64,000 nt of DNA, taken from NCBI GenBank assembly GCA_945907065.1, contig CAMDSC010000005.1, forward strand, positions 1 to 64,000. Direction: 5' to 3'. The position numbers and the translations under genes are program-made. The notes beneath the pieces are model-generated. The model searched no databases. It saw only the letters and a list, made by a program, of their open reading frames with translations, and was not told the origin of the DNA. Positions within the stretch are counted from its first letter, which is position 1. Each line of letters opens with the position of its first letter. Source of the DNA: Chitinophaga pinensis. GTDB lineage: Bacteria > Bacteroidota > Bacteroidia > NS11-12g > UBA9320. This document shows, piece after piece, positions 53,568 through 61,806 of this stretch.

Positions 53568-54266
53568 TTAAAGCGATTTTAACATCGCAATCAATTCAGC
53601 CTGAGGGTGAATATCAAATTTATCCCTCCTCACGCTCGTATGAGACCAAACACCCGGTTTCCCAGCCAATGCATCAGTATTAATTTCAAATCCTGCACCT
53701 TTTGGTAAATCTAAAAGAGGTACTAACCCACTTTTAAGGTTAATTTTATATTTAGAACTAAGCATTATTAATAACTCTTTTAATGAAGCAATCTGTTTGT
53801 CAGAATACTTTTGATGGTGTTGAAATCCTCTATAAAGATAACCTAAATCGCATACTTGCGATGCAGCAACTTCTGAATTTACATAGGTAAGAAATTTTCC
53901 ATCCTTAGTTTTTGTTAACGGACCATAATTACATATTTCTATTCCAATAGATTGTCTGTTGAGTATGCTATTATTTTCTGTTTTTAGACCTAGGTGATGT
54001 GCCCAAAAATCTTCATTGTAAGCTCGAAAAACCTTTCCATCCATACCATCTTTATCTGTCCCCATTTTATCAGGTCCCCCAATTACAAATGCTGTGGCTA
54101 CCCTAAGTCTAGCATTAGTTGATGTTCGGTCTTTATTCCAGCCATCAATTGTCCAATCGGCCCTGTGTGAACCAGCGGTGTGGTGCAGGTAAATAGTATT
54201 TTTAGTTGTTTTTTCTTCAACGTACTCACCTTTTTCAAGAATTTTGTCACTAATTTGTATACTCAT
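53568..54266 (-). CDS. N-acetylmuramoyl-L-alanine amidase-like protein, no signal peptide
   Basis: The 232-residue protein has an amidase_2/PGRP-type fold. The first zinc His is in IYLHHTAGSHRADW, EICNYGPL is the mid-domain strand, and the second zinc site lies in WSHTSVRRDKFDIHPQ, where His and Asp follow an R-R-D-K-x-D pattern. The enzyme class cuts the amide between MurNAc and L-Ala in peptidoglycan. There is no signal peptide or membrane anchor, so it is cytoplasmic as read, or leaves the cell by another route. A terminator of the HU gene lies upstream. Confidence 0.83.
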   Translation of the reverse strand: MSIQISDKILEKGEYVEEKTTKNTIYLHHTAGSHRADWTIDGWNKDRTSTNARLRVATAFVIGGPDKMGTDKDGMDGKVFRAYNEDFWAHHLGLKTENNSILNRQSIGIEICNYGPLTKTKDGKFLTYVNSEVAASQVCDLGYLYRGFQHHQKYSDKQIASLKELLIMLSSKYKINLKSGLVPLLDLPKGAGFEINTDALAGKPGVWSHTSVRRDKFDIHPQAELIAMLKSL

Positions 54267-54352
54267 AATTTATATAGTTTTGTTAAGGACAATTATAGGA
54301 ATATTTTTTTGGGTTTTTAAAAATCTATTAAATAAACTTAATAATCCCAAAA

Positions 54353-54386
54353 AAAAATCCCGGCTTGAAAACAAGCCGGGATTTTT
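54353..54386 (-). terminator. Terminator after the HU gene
   Basis: A 15-bp perfect stem (54353-54367 with 54372-54386; core ATCCCGGCTTG) has a four-base loop. Read on the minus strand it ends in a T-run, so it terminates the HU transcript. Confidence 0.88.
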
Positions 54387-54404
54387 AATAATTTTTAGGG
54401 TTGC

Positions 54405-54677
54405 TTACTTCACATTTTCTGACAAGTCAGAACCTGCTTTAAACTTTACCACATTTTTAGCGGCAATTTTAATTTCTTTACCTGTTTGAGGATTACGACC
54501 GGTTCTTGCAGCTCTTTTAGAAACTGAGAAAGTACCAAATCCTACAAGGATTAATTTGTCACCTGCTTTAAGGGCAGCTGAAGTTGAATCACAAAATGAA
54601 TTCAAAGCGCTTTGAGCTTGGGCCTTTGTAATGCCAGCTGTTGAAGCCATTGCTGAAACTAAGTCTGATTTGTTCAT
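54405..54677 (-). CDS. hup: HU-family DNA-binding protein
   Basis: The 90-residue protein is a typical HU: MNKSDLVSAMASTAGITKAQ, the body GDKLILVGFGTFSVSKRAAR, and the DNA-binding arm TGRNPQTGKEIKI followed by AAKNVVKFKAGSDL. It bends and packages DNA. Nothing is unusual about it, and the terminator lies directly downstream, so it is monocistronic. Confidence 0.96.
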   Translation of the reverse strand: MNKSDLVSAMASTAGITKAQAQSALNSFCDSTSAALKAGDKLILVGFGTFSVSKRAARTGRNPQTGKEIKIAAKNVVKFKAGSDLSENVK

Positions 54678-54752
54678 GTTACTAATTTTTTATGTTTTTT
54701 AAAAATTTTCAATGACAATATTCGGACATTGATTAATAACTTGATACGCTGT

Positions 54753-55289
54753 TTATGCAAATGTTGATAAATGCAGCCTCTTTGTGAATAAATCAGAGCT
54801 TAAACCCCTATAAACACTGACTTTAGCTCTACTTTGACTATAAAACACCTTCCTTATGTCGTATAATTCTGCTAATTTCAATAACAAATCCTCCTTTTTT
54901 GCCCCGCTAAACAATGGTCTTTGCTCATTATCATCCATAATATTAGCATATAAATTTTCTATTGGAGCATCCAACCAAACTGTTATTCCATGTTCATTCA
55001 TCCATTTCATCGTATTATTATAGCAAGGGGTCCCACCTCCGGTAGCAATTATAGTATCTGCTTTACAATTGACAAGAAGTTGTTGAATGGTTATTAATTC
55101 AATTTTCCGAAATTCGGATTCCCCTTTAGTTTCAAAAATAGAAGCAATTGAGGTTTGAAAATTGTCAATAATTACTTTATCCAAATCGATAAAGGAAACC
55201 CCTAATTTTTCGGCAGCATATTTTCCAAAATAGGTTTTACCTGCACCGGGCATCCCTACCAAAAAAACTATTTTAATTCCTTTAGTCAA
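54753..55289 (-). CDS. aroK: Shikimate kinase
   Basis: The 178-residue P-loop kinase phosphorylates shikimate at O3 in the aromatic pathway. Walker A is GMPGAGKTYFGKY, SFIDLDKVI has the shikimate-binding Asp, FRKIEL the conserved Arg, ATGGGTPCY the GGG loop, and NEQRPLF the lid Arg. It starts inside the last codons of the ABC permease gene (8-base overlap). Confidence 0.93.
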   Translation of the reverse strand: MTKGIKIVFLVGMPGAGKTYFGKYAAEKLGVSFIDLDKVIIDNFQTSIASIFETKGESEFRKIELITIQQLLVNCKADTIIATGGGTPCYNNTMKWMNEHGITVWLDAPIENLYANIMDDNEQRPLFSGAKKEDLLLKLAELYDIRKVFYSQSRAKVSVYRGLSSDLFTKRLHLSTFA

Positions 55290-56337
55290 GTGAAATACGG
55301 GGGTCTAAAAGTGTGTAAATAATATCTACCAATATATTTACCACTACAAAAATAAGTGCTACTATGATTACAGAGCCCATCACGACAGGCAAGTCAGAAT
55401 TATCAAGGGCTTCTACTGTTACTTTGCCTAATCCTTTCCAGTTAAATATAAACTCTACAAAAAAAGTACCAGCTAATAAGGAAGCAAACCATCCTGAAAT
55501 GGCTGTAATAACTGGTATTAAAGAATTGCGAAGCAAATGCCGGGTTATTATTAATCGGGAAGAAAGCCCTTTGGCTCTCGCTGTTCTGATATAATCGCGG
55601 GGCAATACATCCAAAACCGAAGCACGGGTAAGTTGACTAAATATTGCCAACGGCCTAATTCCTAAAGCCAATGTAGGCAACAATAGATTTTTCCATATAT
55701 ATATATCACCTTTAAAAGGATCAATATCGCTGTAGTTTCCTGTCATATTGAGGCCTGTGTACTTATTTAATACAAAACCAAATAACCATGCTAAAATAAT
55801 AGCAACAAAAAATGAGGGCAGGGAGATGCCAAGAGTTGAAATAAATAAAACAGTTCTATCTATCCAAGTATCCTTTTTTATAGCGGCTAAAGCGCCTAAA
55901 GCCACCCCAAACAAAGAAGCTAACAGAATGGAAGCAATAGCCAAAATTAAGGTTCCTTTAAAAGCTTCAGAAAGTATCGTATTAACTTGTTTACCACTTT
56001 GAAACGACCGTCTTAAATAAGGAAATTTAAGCACCACACTTTTTTCATCAAGTTTTATTAAGCGTGTTTTTGAAACATTAATGTCTTCATAATTTTTGTT
56101 GGCATAAAGCGATACAAACGAAATATCATTTAAATAAAGTAGATATTGTTTCCAAAGAGGTTTATCTAAACCAAACTCACGTTGTATGGCTTGTTTTGTT
56201 TTTTCATCACTTCGCTGGCCGGTGGCTAACTCATCAGGGGTGGGGAATGAAGCACTGAATAAAAAGAATACAACTGTAGCCACACTTATAAAAATAAGCA
56301 AACCGTAAAGCAGTTTTTTAATTATATAGGAAATCAT
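55282..56337 (-). CDS. Peptide/nickel-type ABC permease (DppB/OppB family)
   Basis: The 351-residue protein has six membrane helices and the usual DppB architecture: N-terminal LLYGLLIFISVATVVFFLF, a large periplasmic loop, and the EAA-type loop reading VLDVLPRDYIRTARAKGLSS that contacts the ATPase. It needs a DppC partner, ATPases and a binding protein; none adjoin it. Substrates are probably oligopeptides. Overlap with aroK suggests co-transcription without an obvious link in function. Confidence 0.9.
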   Translation of the reverse strand: MISYIIKKLLYGLLIFISVATVVFFLFSASFPTPDELATGQRSDEKTKQAIQREFGLDKPLWKQYLLYLNDISFVSLYANKNYEDINVSKTRLIKLDEKSVVLKFPYLRRSFQSGKQVNTILSEAFKGTLILAIASILLASLFGVALGALAAIKKDTWIDRTVLFISTLGISLPSFFVAIILAWLFGFVLNKYTGLNMTGNYSDIDPFKGDIYIWKNLLLPTLALGIRPLAIFSQLTRASVLDVLPRDYIRTARAKGLSSRLIITRHLLRNSLIPVITAISGWFASLLAGTFFVEFIFNWKGLGKVTVEALDNSDLPVVMGSVIIVALIFVVVNILVDIIYTLLDPRISLD

Positions 56338-56394
56338 CTTAAATGCTAAATGTTAAATTATGAATATTAATAACCTATAACTATTAACCAACAC

Positions 56395-57921
56395 TTACTT
56401 CATTTTCCTCAATAACTGCTTATGACTTGGCAAATCTGTAGATGGCCATGAAGCTATTACGGTTCCTTTTTTTAACAATAATAACCCTGGATTACTTCTT
56501 ATTATTGATTTCAGATTGGTATTATCTCCATAATAAAATTTAAAAGGAAATTGATACTCATGGCGGATAGCCTCAGCTTCGTTATGATTACTAGATGTAA
56601 GCGCCCAAAACTCATAATTAGTGGTCCATTCATTAGCCAAAGTAGCTATTTTCTTCATAGCATTTGGTCGTGTACTTGTAAGCCCTTCCCATACCATCAG
56701 TAATTTATATTCATCTTTTTCAAAAAATTCTTTAGAATGGTCAACCCCATCAGAATCCATCATTACAAAATCATGAATTTCAGGTTTATCACCTTCTTCT
56801 ATTACTTTATCCAATCTGTCTTTAAATTTATATTCCGAATTTTCAGCTATCTTTTTATCCGTTAATTCTTGGGTTGTAAATTCATAATCTTTACCGTTTT
56901 TGCTATAAATAAAAATCATTTCACGTTTTTCCTGCTTGGCTCCGGGCGGCAGATTAGTTAGTTTTTCAATATCATTTCCATTTGCAAACTTTAAAAAATT
57001 AAATACCGGCAAATAATACCAGCAATAAAAGGCAAAACCAAAACTTAACAATAAAACTGTTACTAATAGTGTCCAACTGAAACTTGATGAAAATATGGGT
57101 TTAATGTATTTTCCAAGAACTATAAGTATTATTACAAATACACAAAGAACCAAATCCTTTGCAAATGATTGCCAAGGTGAAAGTGGAATGGCATTGCCAA
57201 AACACCCGCAGTCAGTTACCTTATTATAGTGTGCTGAATACCATGTTAAAAAGGTAAAAAACATAATCATTAAAGCCAACAGCCATAATGTTAAGGTTTT
57301 TTTCCAACCAATCAACAAAGCAATGCCTAACAGAATTTCAAATGCACAAATAAAAACTGCTAAAAATAAAGTGAAGGGAATCATAGCGGTGCACAATTTT
57401 GATGACCAACCTTCTTCTTTTATGTAGGTTTCTAAATTTATGGATTCTTCACTAATGATATCTTTATTATTATAAACTGGAATGGTTTTACTAATCAATT
57501 CTTTACCACCGATACTTGCTGTTAGCATAAAATCATATGGCTCAGCGCTGCTTTTCTCAATTTCCTTTTTGTATAATTCCTTTCCGTCAATAAGTACTAA
57601 AATATTAGACTTATCATAAAACGATTTACCTCCCCCATTCTCATTTTTCACTTCAATATGCTCCCAAGGTTCTGATTTTATTGTAATTTTCTTTTGGGGT
57701 TCATTGTGCAAAATGATTGAGTAAGTATCTTCTTTAGTCGATTCTGAATATCCAATATTAATTGTAAGGGTATCAGGTTTTGGAGCCAAATCAGTTGCAA
57801 AAACCATTAAGTACTCTTCTAATTTAATTGAAAAGCCAACTGGGTCATTGATTTTTATAAAACCCGAAAACACGAATAAGACTCCGGTTAATACTCTAAC
57901 TATATTGGCTATTAATTTCAT
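56395..57921 (-). CDS. DoxX/MauE-type membrane protein with inserted and C-terminal domains
   Basis: The 508-residue protein has a first DoxX helix (residues 5-24) and the motif SGFIKINDPVGFSIKLEEY. Where helix two would follow, about 130 mostly soluble residues (about 46-175, beta-rich) are inserted. Helices two to four come at 177-205, 209-228 and 254-272, with the MauE-type DCGCFGNAIPLSPW at 237-250, and a further helix lies near 283-305. The C-terminal part (310-508) ends in a thioredoxin-like region (ANEWTTNYEFWALTSSNHNE) lacking CxxC. Related short proteins carry DCGCFG, which is implicated in disulfide or quinone chemistry. Confidence 0.8.
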   Translation of the reverse strand: MKLIANIVRVLTGVLFVFSGFIKINDPVGFSIKLEEYLMVFATDLAPKPDTLTINIGYSESTKEDTYSIILHNEPQKKITIKSEPWEHIEVKNENGGGKSFYDKSNILVLIDGKELYKKEIEKSSAEPYDFMLTASIGGKELISKTIPVYNNKDIISEESINLETYIKEEGWSSKLCTAMIPFTLFLAVFICAFEILLGIALLIGWKKTLTLWLLALMIMFFTFLTWYSAHYNKVTDCGCFGNAIPLSPWQSFAKDLVLCVFVIILIVLGKYIKPIFSSSFSWTLLVTVLLLSFGFAFYCWYYLPVFNFLKFANGNDIEKLTNLPPGAKQEKREMIFIYSKNGKDYEFTTQELTDKKIAENSEYKFKDRLDKVIEEGDKPEIHDFVMMDSDGVDHSKEFFEKDEYKLLMVWEGLTSTRPNAMKKIATLANEWTTNYEFWALTSSNHNEAEAIRHEYQFPFKFYYGDNTNLKSIIRSNPGLLLLKKGTVIASWPSTDLPSHKQLLRKMK

Positions 57922-58040
57922 GTAAGTAAATTGCTAAACTATTAAATTATTAAATTGCTATTCTATGACTTAGTATATTACACAGTAAAATTAACTCAAT
58001 AACTAATTATCTTTTTTTACTGTTCTTTGCAAAAGTAACA

Positions 58041-58898
58041 ATGATAGCACATAATCCACTTACCTCAAAATATTTTTCTATTAACTGTAAAGGCAAACTC
58101 TTGTCACTGAAGACCCCTGTTGTGATGGGGATTTTAAACACCACTCCCGATTCTTTTTTTGATGGTGGAAAGTATAACAGTATTGACTTTGCCTTAAAGC
58201 AAACTGAAAAAATGCTGAACGAAGGAGCTTCAATAATTGATATTGGAGGATATAGCAGCCGCCCCGGGGCAGATAACATTGAGGCACAGGAAGAATTGGA
58301 CCGAGTGATTCCGTTAATAGAAAAAATCAATAAAACATTTAAAGAGGTAATAATTTCGATTGATACATTTAGAGCCAAAGTAGCTTTGGAAGCTGTTAAT
58401 GCCGGAGCATCTATTGTTAATGATATTTCGGCAGGTGATGATGACCCGGATATGGTTGCAACCGTTGCTACACTTGGGGTTTCTTATATAGCGATGCACA
58501 AACAAGGCAACTCAAAAACCATGCAGCTAAATCCTACATACAATGGTGTAACAACTGATGTTTTGGATTATTTTATAAAAAAAATTCAACTATTACGTCA
58601 AGCAGGAATTAAGGATGTCATCATTGATCCCGGGTTTGGATTTGGTAAAAACCGTCAACATAATTATTCATTACTTAAAAATTTAGCTGCTTTTAAAATG
58701 TTAGATTGCCCAATACTAGCTGGTATGAGCCGAAAACGAATGATTAACGAAGTGTTAAATATTTCATCAATAGATGCTTTGAACGGAACTACTGTAGTCA
58801 ATACTATTGCACTGTTGAACGGTGCAAATATCTTAAGAGTTCATGACGTTAAAGAAGCTGTGGAAGCGGTGAAAATAGTTATGAATGTTGAACTGTGA
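58041..58898 (+). CDS. folP: Dihydropteroate synthase
   Basis: The 285-residue TIM-barrel enzyme joins p-aminobenzoate to dihydropterin diphosphate in folate synthesis. VVMGILNTTPDSFFDGGKY is the diphosphate-binding loop, IIDIGGYSSRPGAD the pABA loop, ISIDTFRAKVA, IVNDISAGDDD, MHKQGNSKTM, IDPGFGFGK, and AGMSRKRMI with the Ser-Arg-Lys follow. All family blocks are intact. The ATG at 58041 matches family length. It diverges from the DoxX-type gene. Confidence 0.96.
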   Translation: MIAHNPLTSKYFSINCKGKLLSLKTPVVMGILNTTPDSFFDGGKYNSIDFALKQTEKMLNEGASIIDIGGYSSRPGADNIEAQEELDRVIPLIEKINKTFKEVIISIDTFRAKVALEAVNAGASIVNDISAGDDDPDMVATVATLGVSYIAMHKQGNSKTMQLNPTYNGVTTDVLDYFIKKIQLLRQAGIKDVIIDPGFGFGKNRQHNYSLLKNLAAFKMLDCPILAGMSRKRMINEVLNISSIDALNGTTVVNTIALLNGANILRVHDVKEAVEAVKIVMNVEL

Positions 58899-58918
58899 AT
58901 TTTAATGTTGGAGTTTAA

Positions 58919-59680
58919 TCAACATTCGATCTCAAGTCTATCCCAAGCTAGTTCTATATTTTTAGGCAATTCTTTATTCACTTCATCATGCAGCCCAAGC
59001 TGATGACTAATGTGTGTAAAATAGGCTTTGGTTGGATTTATTTTTTTAACCATTTCAATGGCTTCGGATAATGAAAAATGAGAGAGATGAGTATCTCGCC
59101 TCAAAGCATTTAATACTAAAACTTCAGAACCTTTTATTTTTTCAATCTCCGATTCGGGAATGCTGTTAGCATCAGTTATGTAAGTAAAGTTTCCAATTCT
59201 AAAACCCAATACTGGCATTTTATGATGAAATACCCGTATAGGAATAATTTTAATTCCTTCTAAAAAAAAATCATTTTCGTCAATTATATGAAAGTTGGCT
59301 TCAGGCACACCCGGATATTTAAAGTCCTCAAACATGTAAAAAAAGTCCCTCCGAATGGATTTCATCACAGCCTCTTCCAAATACACTTCTAAATGTTCTT
59401 TTTGAATATAATTATAAGCTCGTATATCATCAAAGCCACTAATATGATCTTTATGAGAGTGGGTAAATAATATTCCATCAAGCCTTGGTATTTCGGTCCT
59501 AAGCATTTGTTGTCGAAAATCGGGACCAGTATCTATTACAAAATTTTTTCCTTCAAATTGTATTAATACCGAACTTCTAAGTCGTTTGTCTTTGTGATTC
59601 AAACTCTTACAAATTTTACAAAGGCAACCAATTAATGGAACGCCTTGTGAAGTGCCTGTGCCTAGAAATGTAACTTTCAT
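58919..59680 (-). CDS. MBL-fold metallo-hydrolase (PhnP-like)
   Basis: The 253-residue protein has the metallo-beta-lactamase fold. The metal motif is FTHSHKDHISGFDDIRAY, with an earlier FVIDTGPDFRQQM and a GTGTSQGVPLIGCLCKIC start that carries extra Cys, as in PhnP-type phosphodiesterases. SHFSLSEAIEM and YFTHISHQLG provide the last His ligands. PhnP acts on cyclic ribose phosphate in phosphonate use, but no phosphonate genes lie nearby, so the substrate is unknown. Confidence 0.9.
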   Translation of the reverse strand: MKVTFLGTGTSQGVPLIGCLCKICKSLNHKDKRLRSSVLIQFEGKNFVIDTGPDFRQQMLRTEIPRLDGILFTHSHKDHISGFDDIRAYNYIQKEHLEVYLEEAVMKSIRRDFFYMFEDFKYPGVPEANFHIIDENDFFLEGIKIIPIRVFHHKMPVLGFRIGNFTYITDANSIPESEIEKIKGSEVLVLNALRRDTHLSHFSLSEAIEMVKKINPTKAYFTHISHQLGLHDEVNKELPKNIELAWDRLEIEC

Positions 59681-59810
59681 TGGTAATTTTCTATCTTGTA
59701 GTTATCTGCCCAAAGTAATACCATTAAACATTTTTGTGAGTTTTAAAATATCTATTATGGGTATTTCAAAGTGCAGCAAACTTAAAAATAAAACCCTTTA
59801 CTTTGCCTAA

Positions 59811-60758
59811 ATGATTTCAATTTATCATAAAGTAAATGACCATGTGGAAATGACCAATGATGAAGGCTTACTTCCTTCATTAAAACGTGAAAATATTATA
59901 TGGATAGACCTACTAGGGTGGGACGAAGACGATGAAAAATTAATTGAAAAACACTTTGGATTAGAAATAATGAACACCAAAGAATCAGTGGAAATTGAGC
60001 AAAGTTCAAGATATGTAGAATACGAAGACCATATTGTAAGTCATTCCTATTTTATTACTCAGCAAGATAATTTGCTTGTGCCCAAGATTGTTTCTTTCAC
60101 TGTTGAAAAAAATTTAATAATAACCAATCGCGATTATGATTTTAGGTCGTTTAAAGAAACCTCTAAAAAAGTATTATCTGCCAATCAAAAAATTTCAAGT
60201 TCAGACGTGTTTTTAAATATTATAGACCTTCGGATTGCTAATCATGCCGATTTGATCGAAAATTTAACCATAGAAATTTCAGCACTGTCAAAAGTTATTA
60301 TTACAGGCAAACAAACTAGCAAACCTTTGATTTTAAAGCTGAATGCTCTTCGTGAAAATTTTATGTTGATGATGCAAAACTGTATTGATATAAAATTGCT
60401 AATTAGTGTAATAAAAAAAACATCCTACCTCAATCAAAAAACTGAACATGAACTGGATATTTCGGTCAAAGATTTGGAATCGGTTATTGATTTTATACGT
60501 TTCAATTTTGACCGTATGGATTATATAGACAGCACTTTAAATAATTTGATAACCTACGAGCAAAATAACAGTATCAAGCTTTTCACAATTGTAAGTTTGT
60601 TTTTTATGCCCCCCATGCTCATTGCCAGTGTTTACGGCATGAATTTTAAATTTATGCCAGAACTTACGTGGCATTACGGTTATCCTTTAGCCATTATTTT
60701 GATGTTGCTTACAGTTATTTTCACAGCTATATATTTTAAACGAAAAAAATGGTTGTAA
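59811..60758 (+). CDS. corA: CorA-family magnesium/cobalt transporter
   Basis: The 315-residue protein has an N-terminal cytoplasmic alpha/beta funnel and two C-terminal membrane helices. The first ends with the CorA signature YGMNFKFMPEL after LFFMPPMLIAS; the second is YPLAIILMLLTVIFTAIYF, followed by a basic KRKKWL tail. Length and motif are standard. It would form a pentameric Mg2+ channel gated by divalent ions. No riboswitch is visible upstream. Confidence 0.93.
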   Translation: MISIYHKVNDHVEMTNDEGLLPSLKRENIIWIDLLGWDEDDEKLIEKHFGLEIMNTKESVEIEQSSRYVEYEDHIVSHSYFITQQDNLLVPKIVSFTVEKNLIITNRDYDFRSFKETSKKVLSANQKISSSDVFLNIIDLRIANHADLIENLTIEISALSKVIITGKQTSKPLILKLNALRENFMLMMQNCIDIKLLISVIKKTSYLNQKTEHELDISVKDLESVIDFIRFNFDRMDYIDSTLNNLITYEQNNSIKLFTIVSLFFMPPMLIASVYGMNFKFMPELTWHYGYPLAIILMLLTVIFTAIYFKRKKWL

Positions 60759-60834
60759 TCTTATTTTGCCTTGATTCGTGTCTTCACAAATCAAAATTTA
60801 TCGTTAAACAAATGAAATTAATCAGCAGTAAATT

Positions 60835-61713
60835 ATGATAGAAAAAGAAAACCTCATGCTTCGCGAAGGAGCTTTAAACGGTGAAGTAATAATAGTAACA
60901 GGCGGAGGCACAGGCCTTGGCCGCAGCATGGCCGAAGGATTTTCGTTATTGGGAGCCAAAGTTAGTATTTGGGGCCGGCGGTTGGAAGTAGTTCAAAAAA
61001 CTGCGGGTGAAATAACCGCTACCACTGGCAATGAAGTATTAGCATTGGCTTGCGATGTACGAAATTATGATGAAGTAGAAACCTCCTTAAATTTTGTAAT
61101 ATCTTCCTTTGGTAAAGTAACAGCATTAGTAAATAATGCTGCTGGAAATTTCATCTCCCCTACCGAACGATTATCCCACAGGGCTTTTGATATTGTACTG
61201 GACATAGTTCTTAAAGGCGGTAAAAACTGTATACTGGCCTGTGGAAAATACTGGATAAAAGAAAAACTACAAGGCAATGTACTGAGCATTACCACCACTT
61301 ATGCTACTACAGGCTCTGGTTATGTAGTTCCGTCGGCAGCTGCTAAGGCTGGTATGTTGGCCATTACTCGTTCGCTGGCGGTGGAATGGGCTAAGTATAA
61401 TATTCGGTTCAATACCATTTCTCCAGGGCCATTTCCTACCAAAGGGGCGTGGGATCGTTTGTTTCCTGAAGCCATTTCAAAACGTTTTGATTTTACTAAA
61501 AAAATACCATTAGGTCGTGTAGGAAATCACCACGAACTGGCCAATTTAGCTTCCTACCTAATGTCTGATTTTTCAGCCTTTATGACTGGGGAAGAACTAA
61601 TAATAGATGGTGGAGAATGGCTGAAAGGTGCTGGAGAATTTAATTTTTTGGATATGATAAAACCCGAGGAATGGGATGAATTGGAAAAAATTGTGAGAGG
61701 TGTAAAGTCTTAA
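60835..61713 (+). CDS. SDR reductase, 2,4-dienoyl-CoA reductase-like
   Basis: The 292-residue short-chain dehydrogenase has a cofactor loop TGGGTGLGRSMAEG, NNAAGNFISPTERLS, and the catalytic region TTTYATTGSGYVVPSAAAKAG, in which the usual YxxxK Tyr is replaced by Ser (SAAAK), as in eukaryotic and peroxisomal-type 2,4-dienoyl-CoA reductases. The end SPGPFPTKGAWDRL is typical of that group. It would reduce polyunsaturated acyl-CoA with NADPH in beta-oxidation. It stands alone. Confidence 0.85.
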   Translation: MIEKENLMLREGALNGEVIIVTGGGTGLGRSMAEGFSLLGAKVSIWGRRLEVVQKTAGEITATTGNEVLALACDVRNYDEVETSLNFVISSFGKVTALVNNAAGNFISPTERLSHRAFDIVLDIVLKGGKNCILACGKYWIKEKLQGNVLSITTTYATTGSGYVVPSAAAKAGMLAITRSLAVEWAKYNIRFNTISPGPFPTKGAWDRLFPEAISKRFDFTKKIPLGRVGNHHELANLASYLMSDFSAFMTGEELIIDGGEWLKGAGEFNFLDMIKPEEWDELEKIVRGVKS

Positions 61714-61806
61714 CTTTCAATCAATGATTCCTTTTGTGTCATAAATAAATTACACTAGTGTTACAATTTAAGCCCTTACATTTGTTTAAACCTTATTGAA
61801 ACAAAT

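Noticed and set aside
53568-54677. Prophage remnant (amidase plus HU)
   Set aside because: No integrase, portal, terminase or tail genes lie nearby, and HU is an ordinary chromosomal gene.
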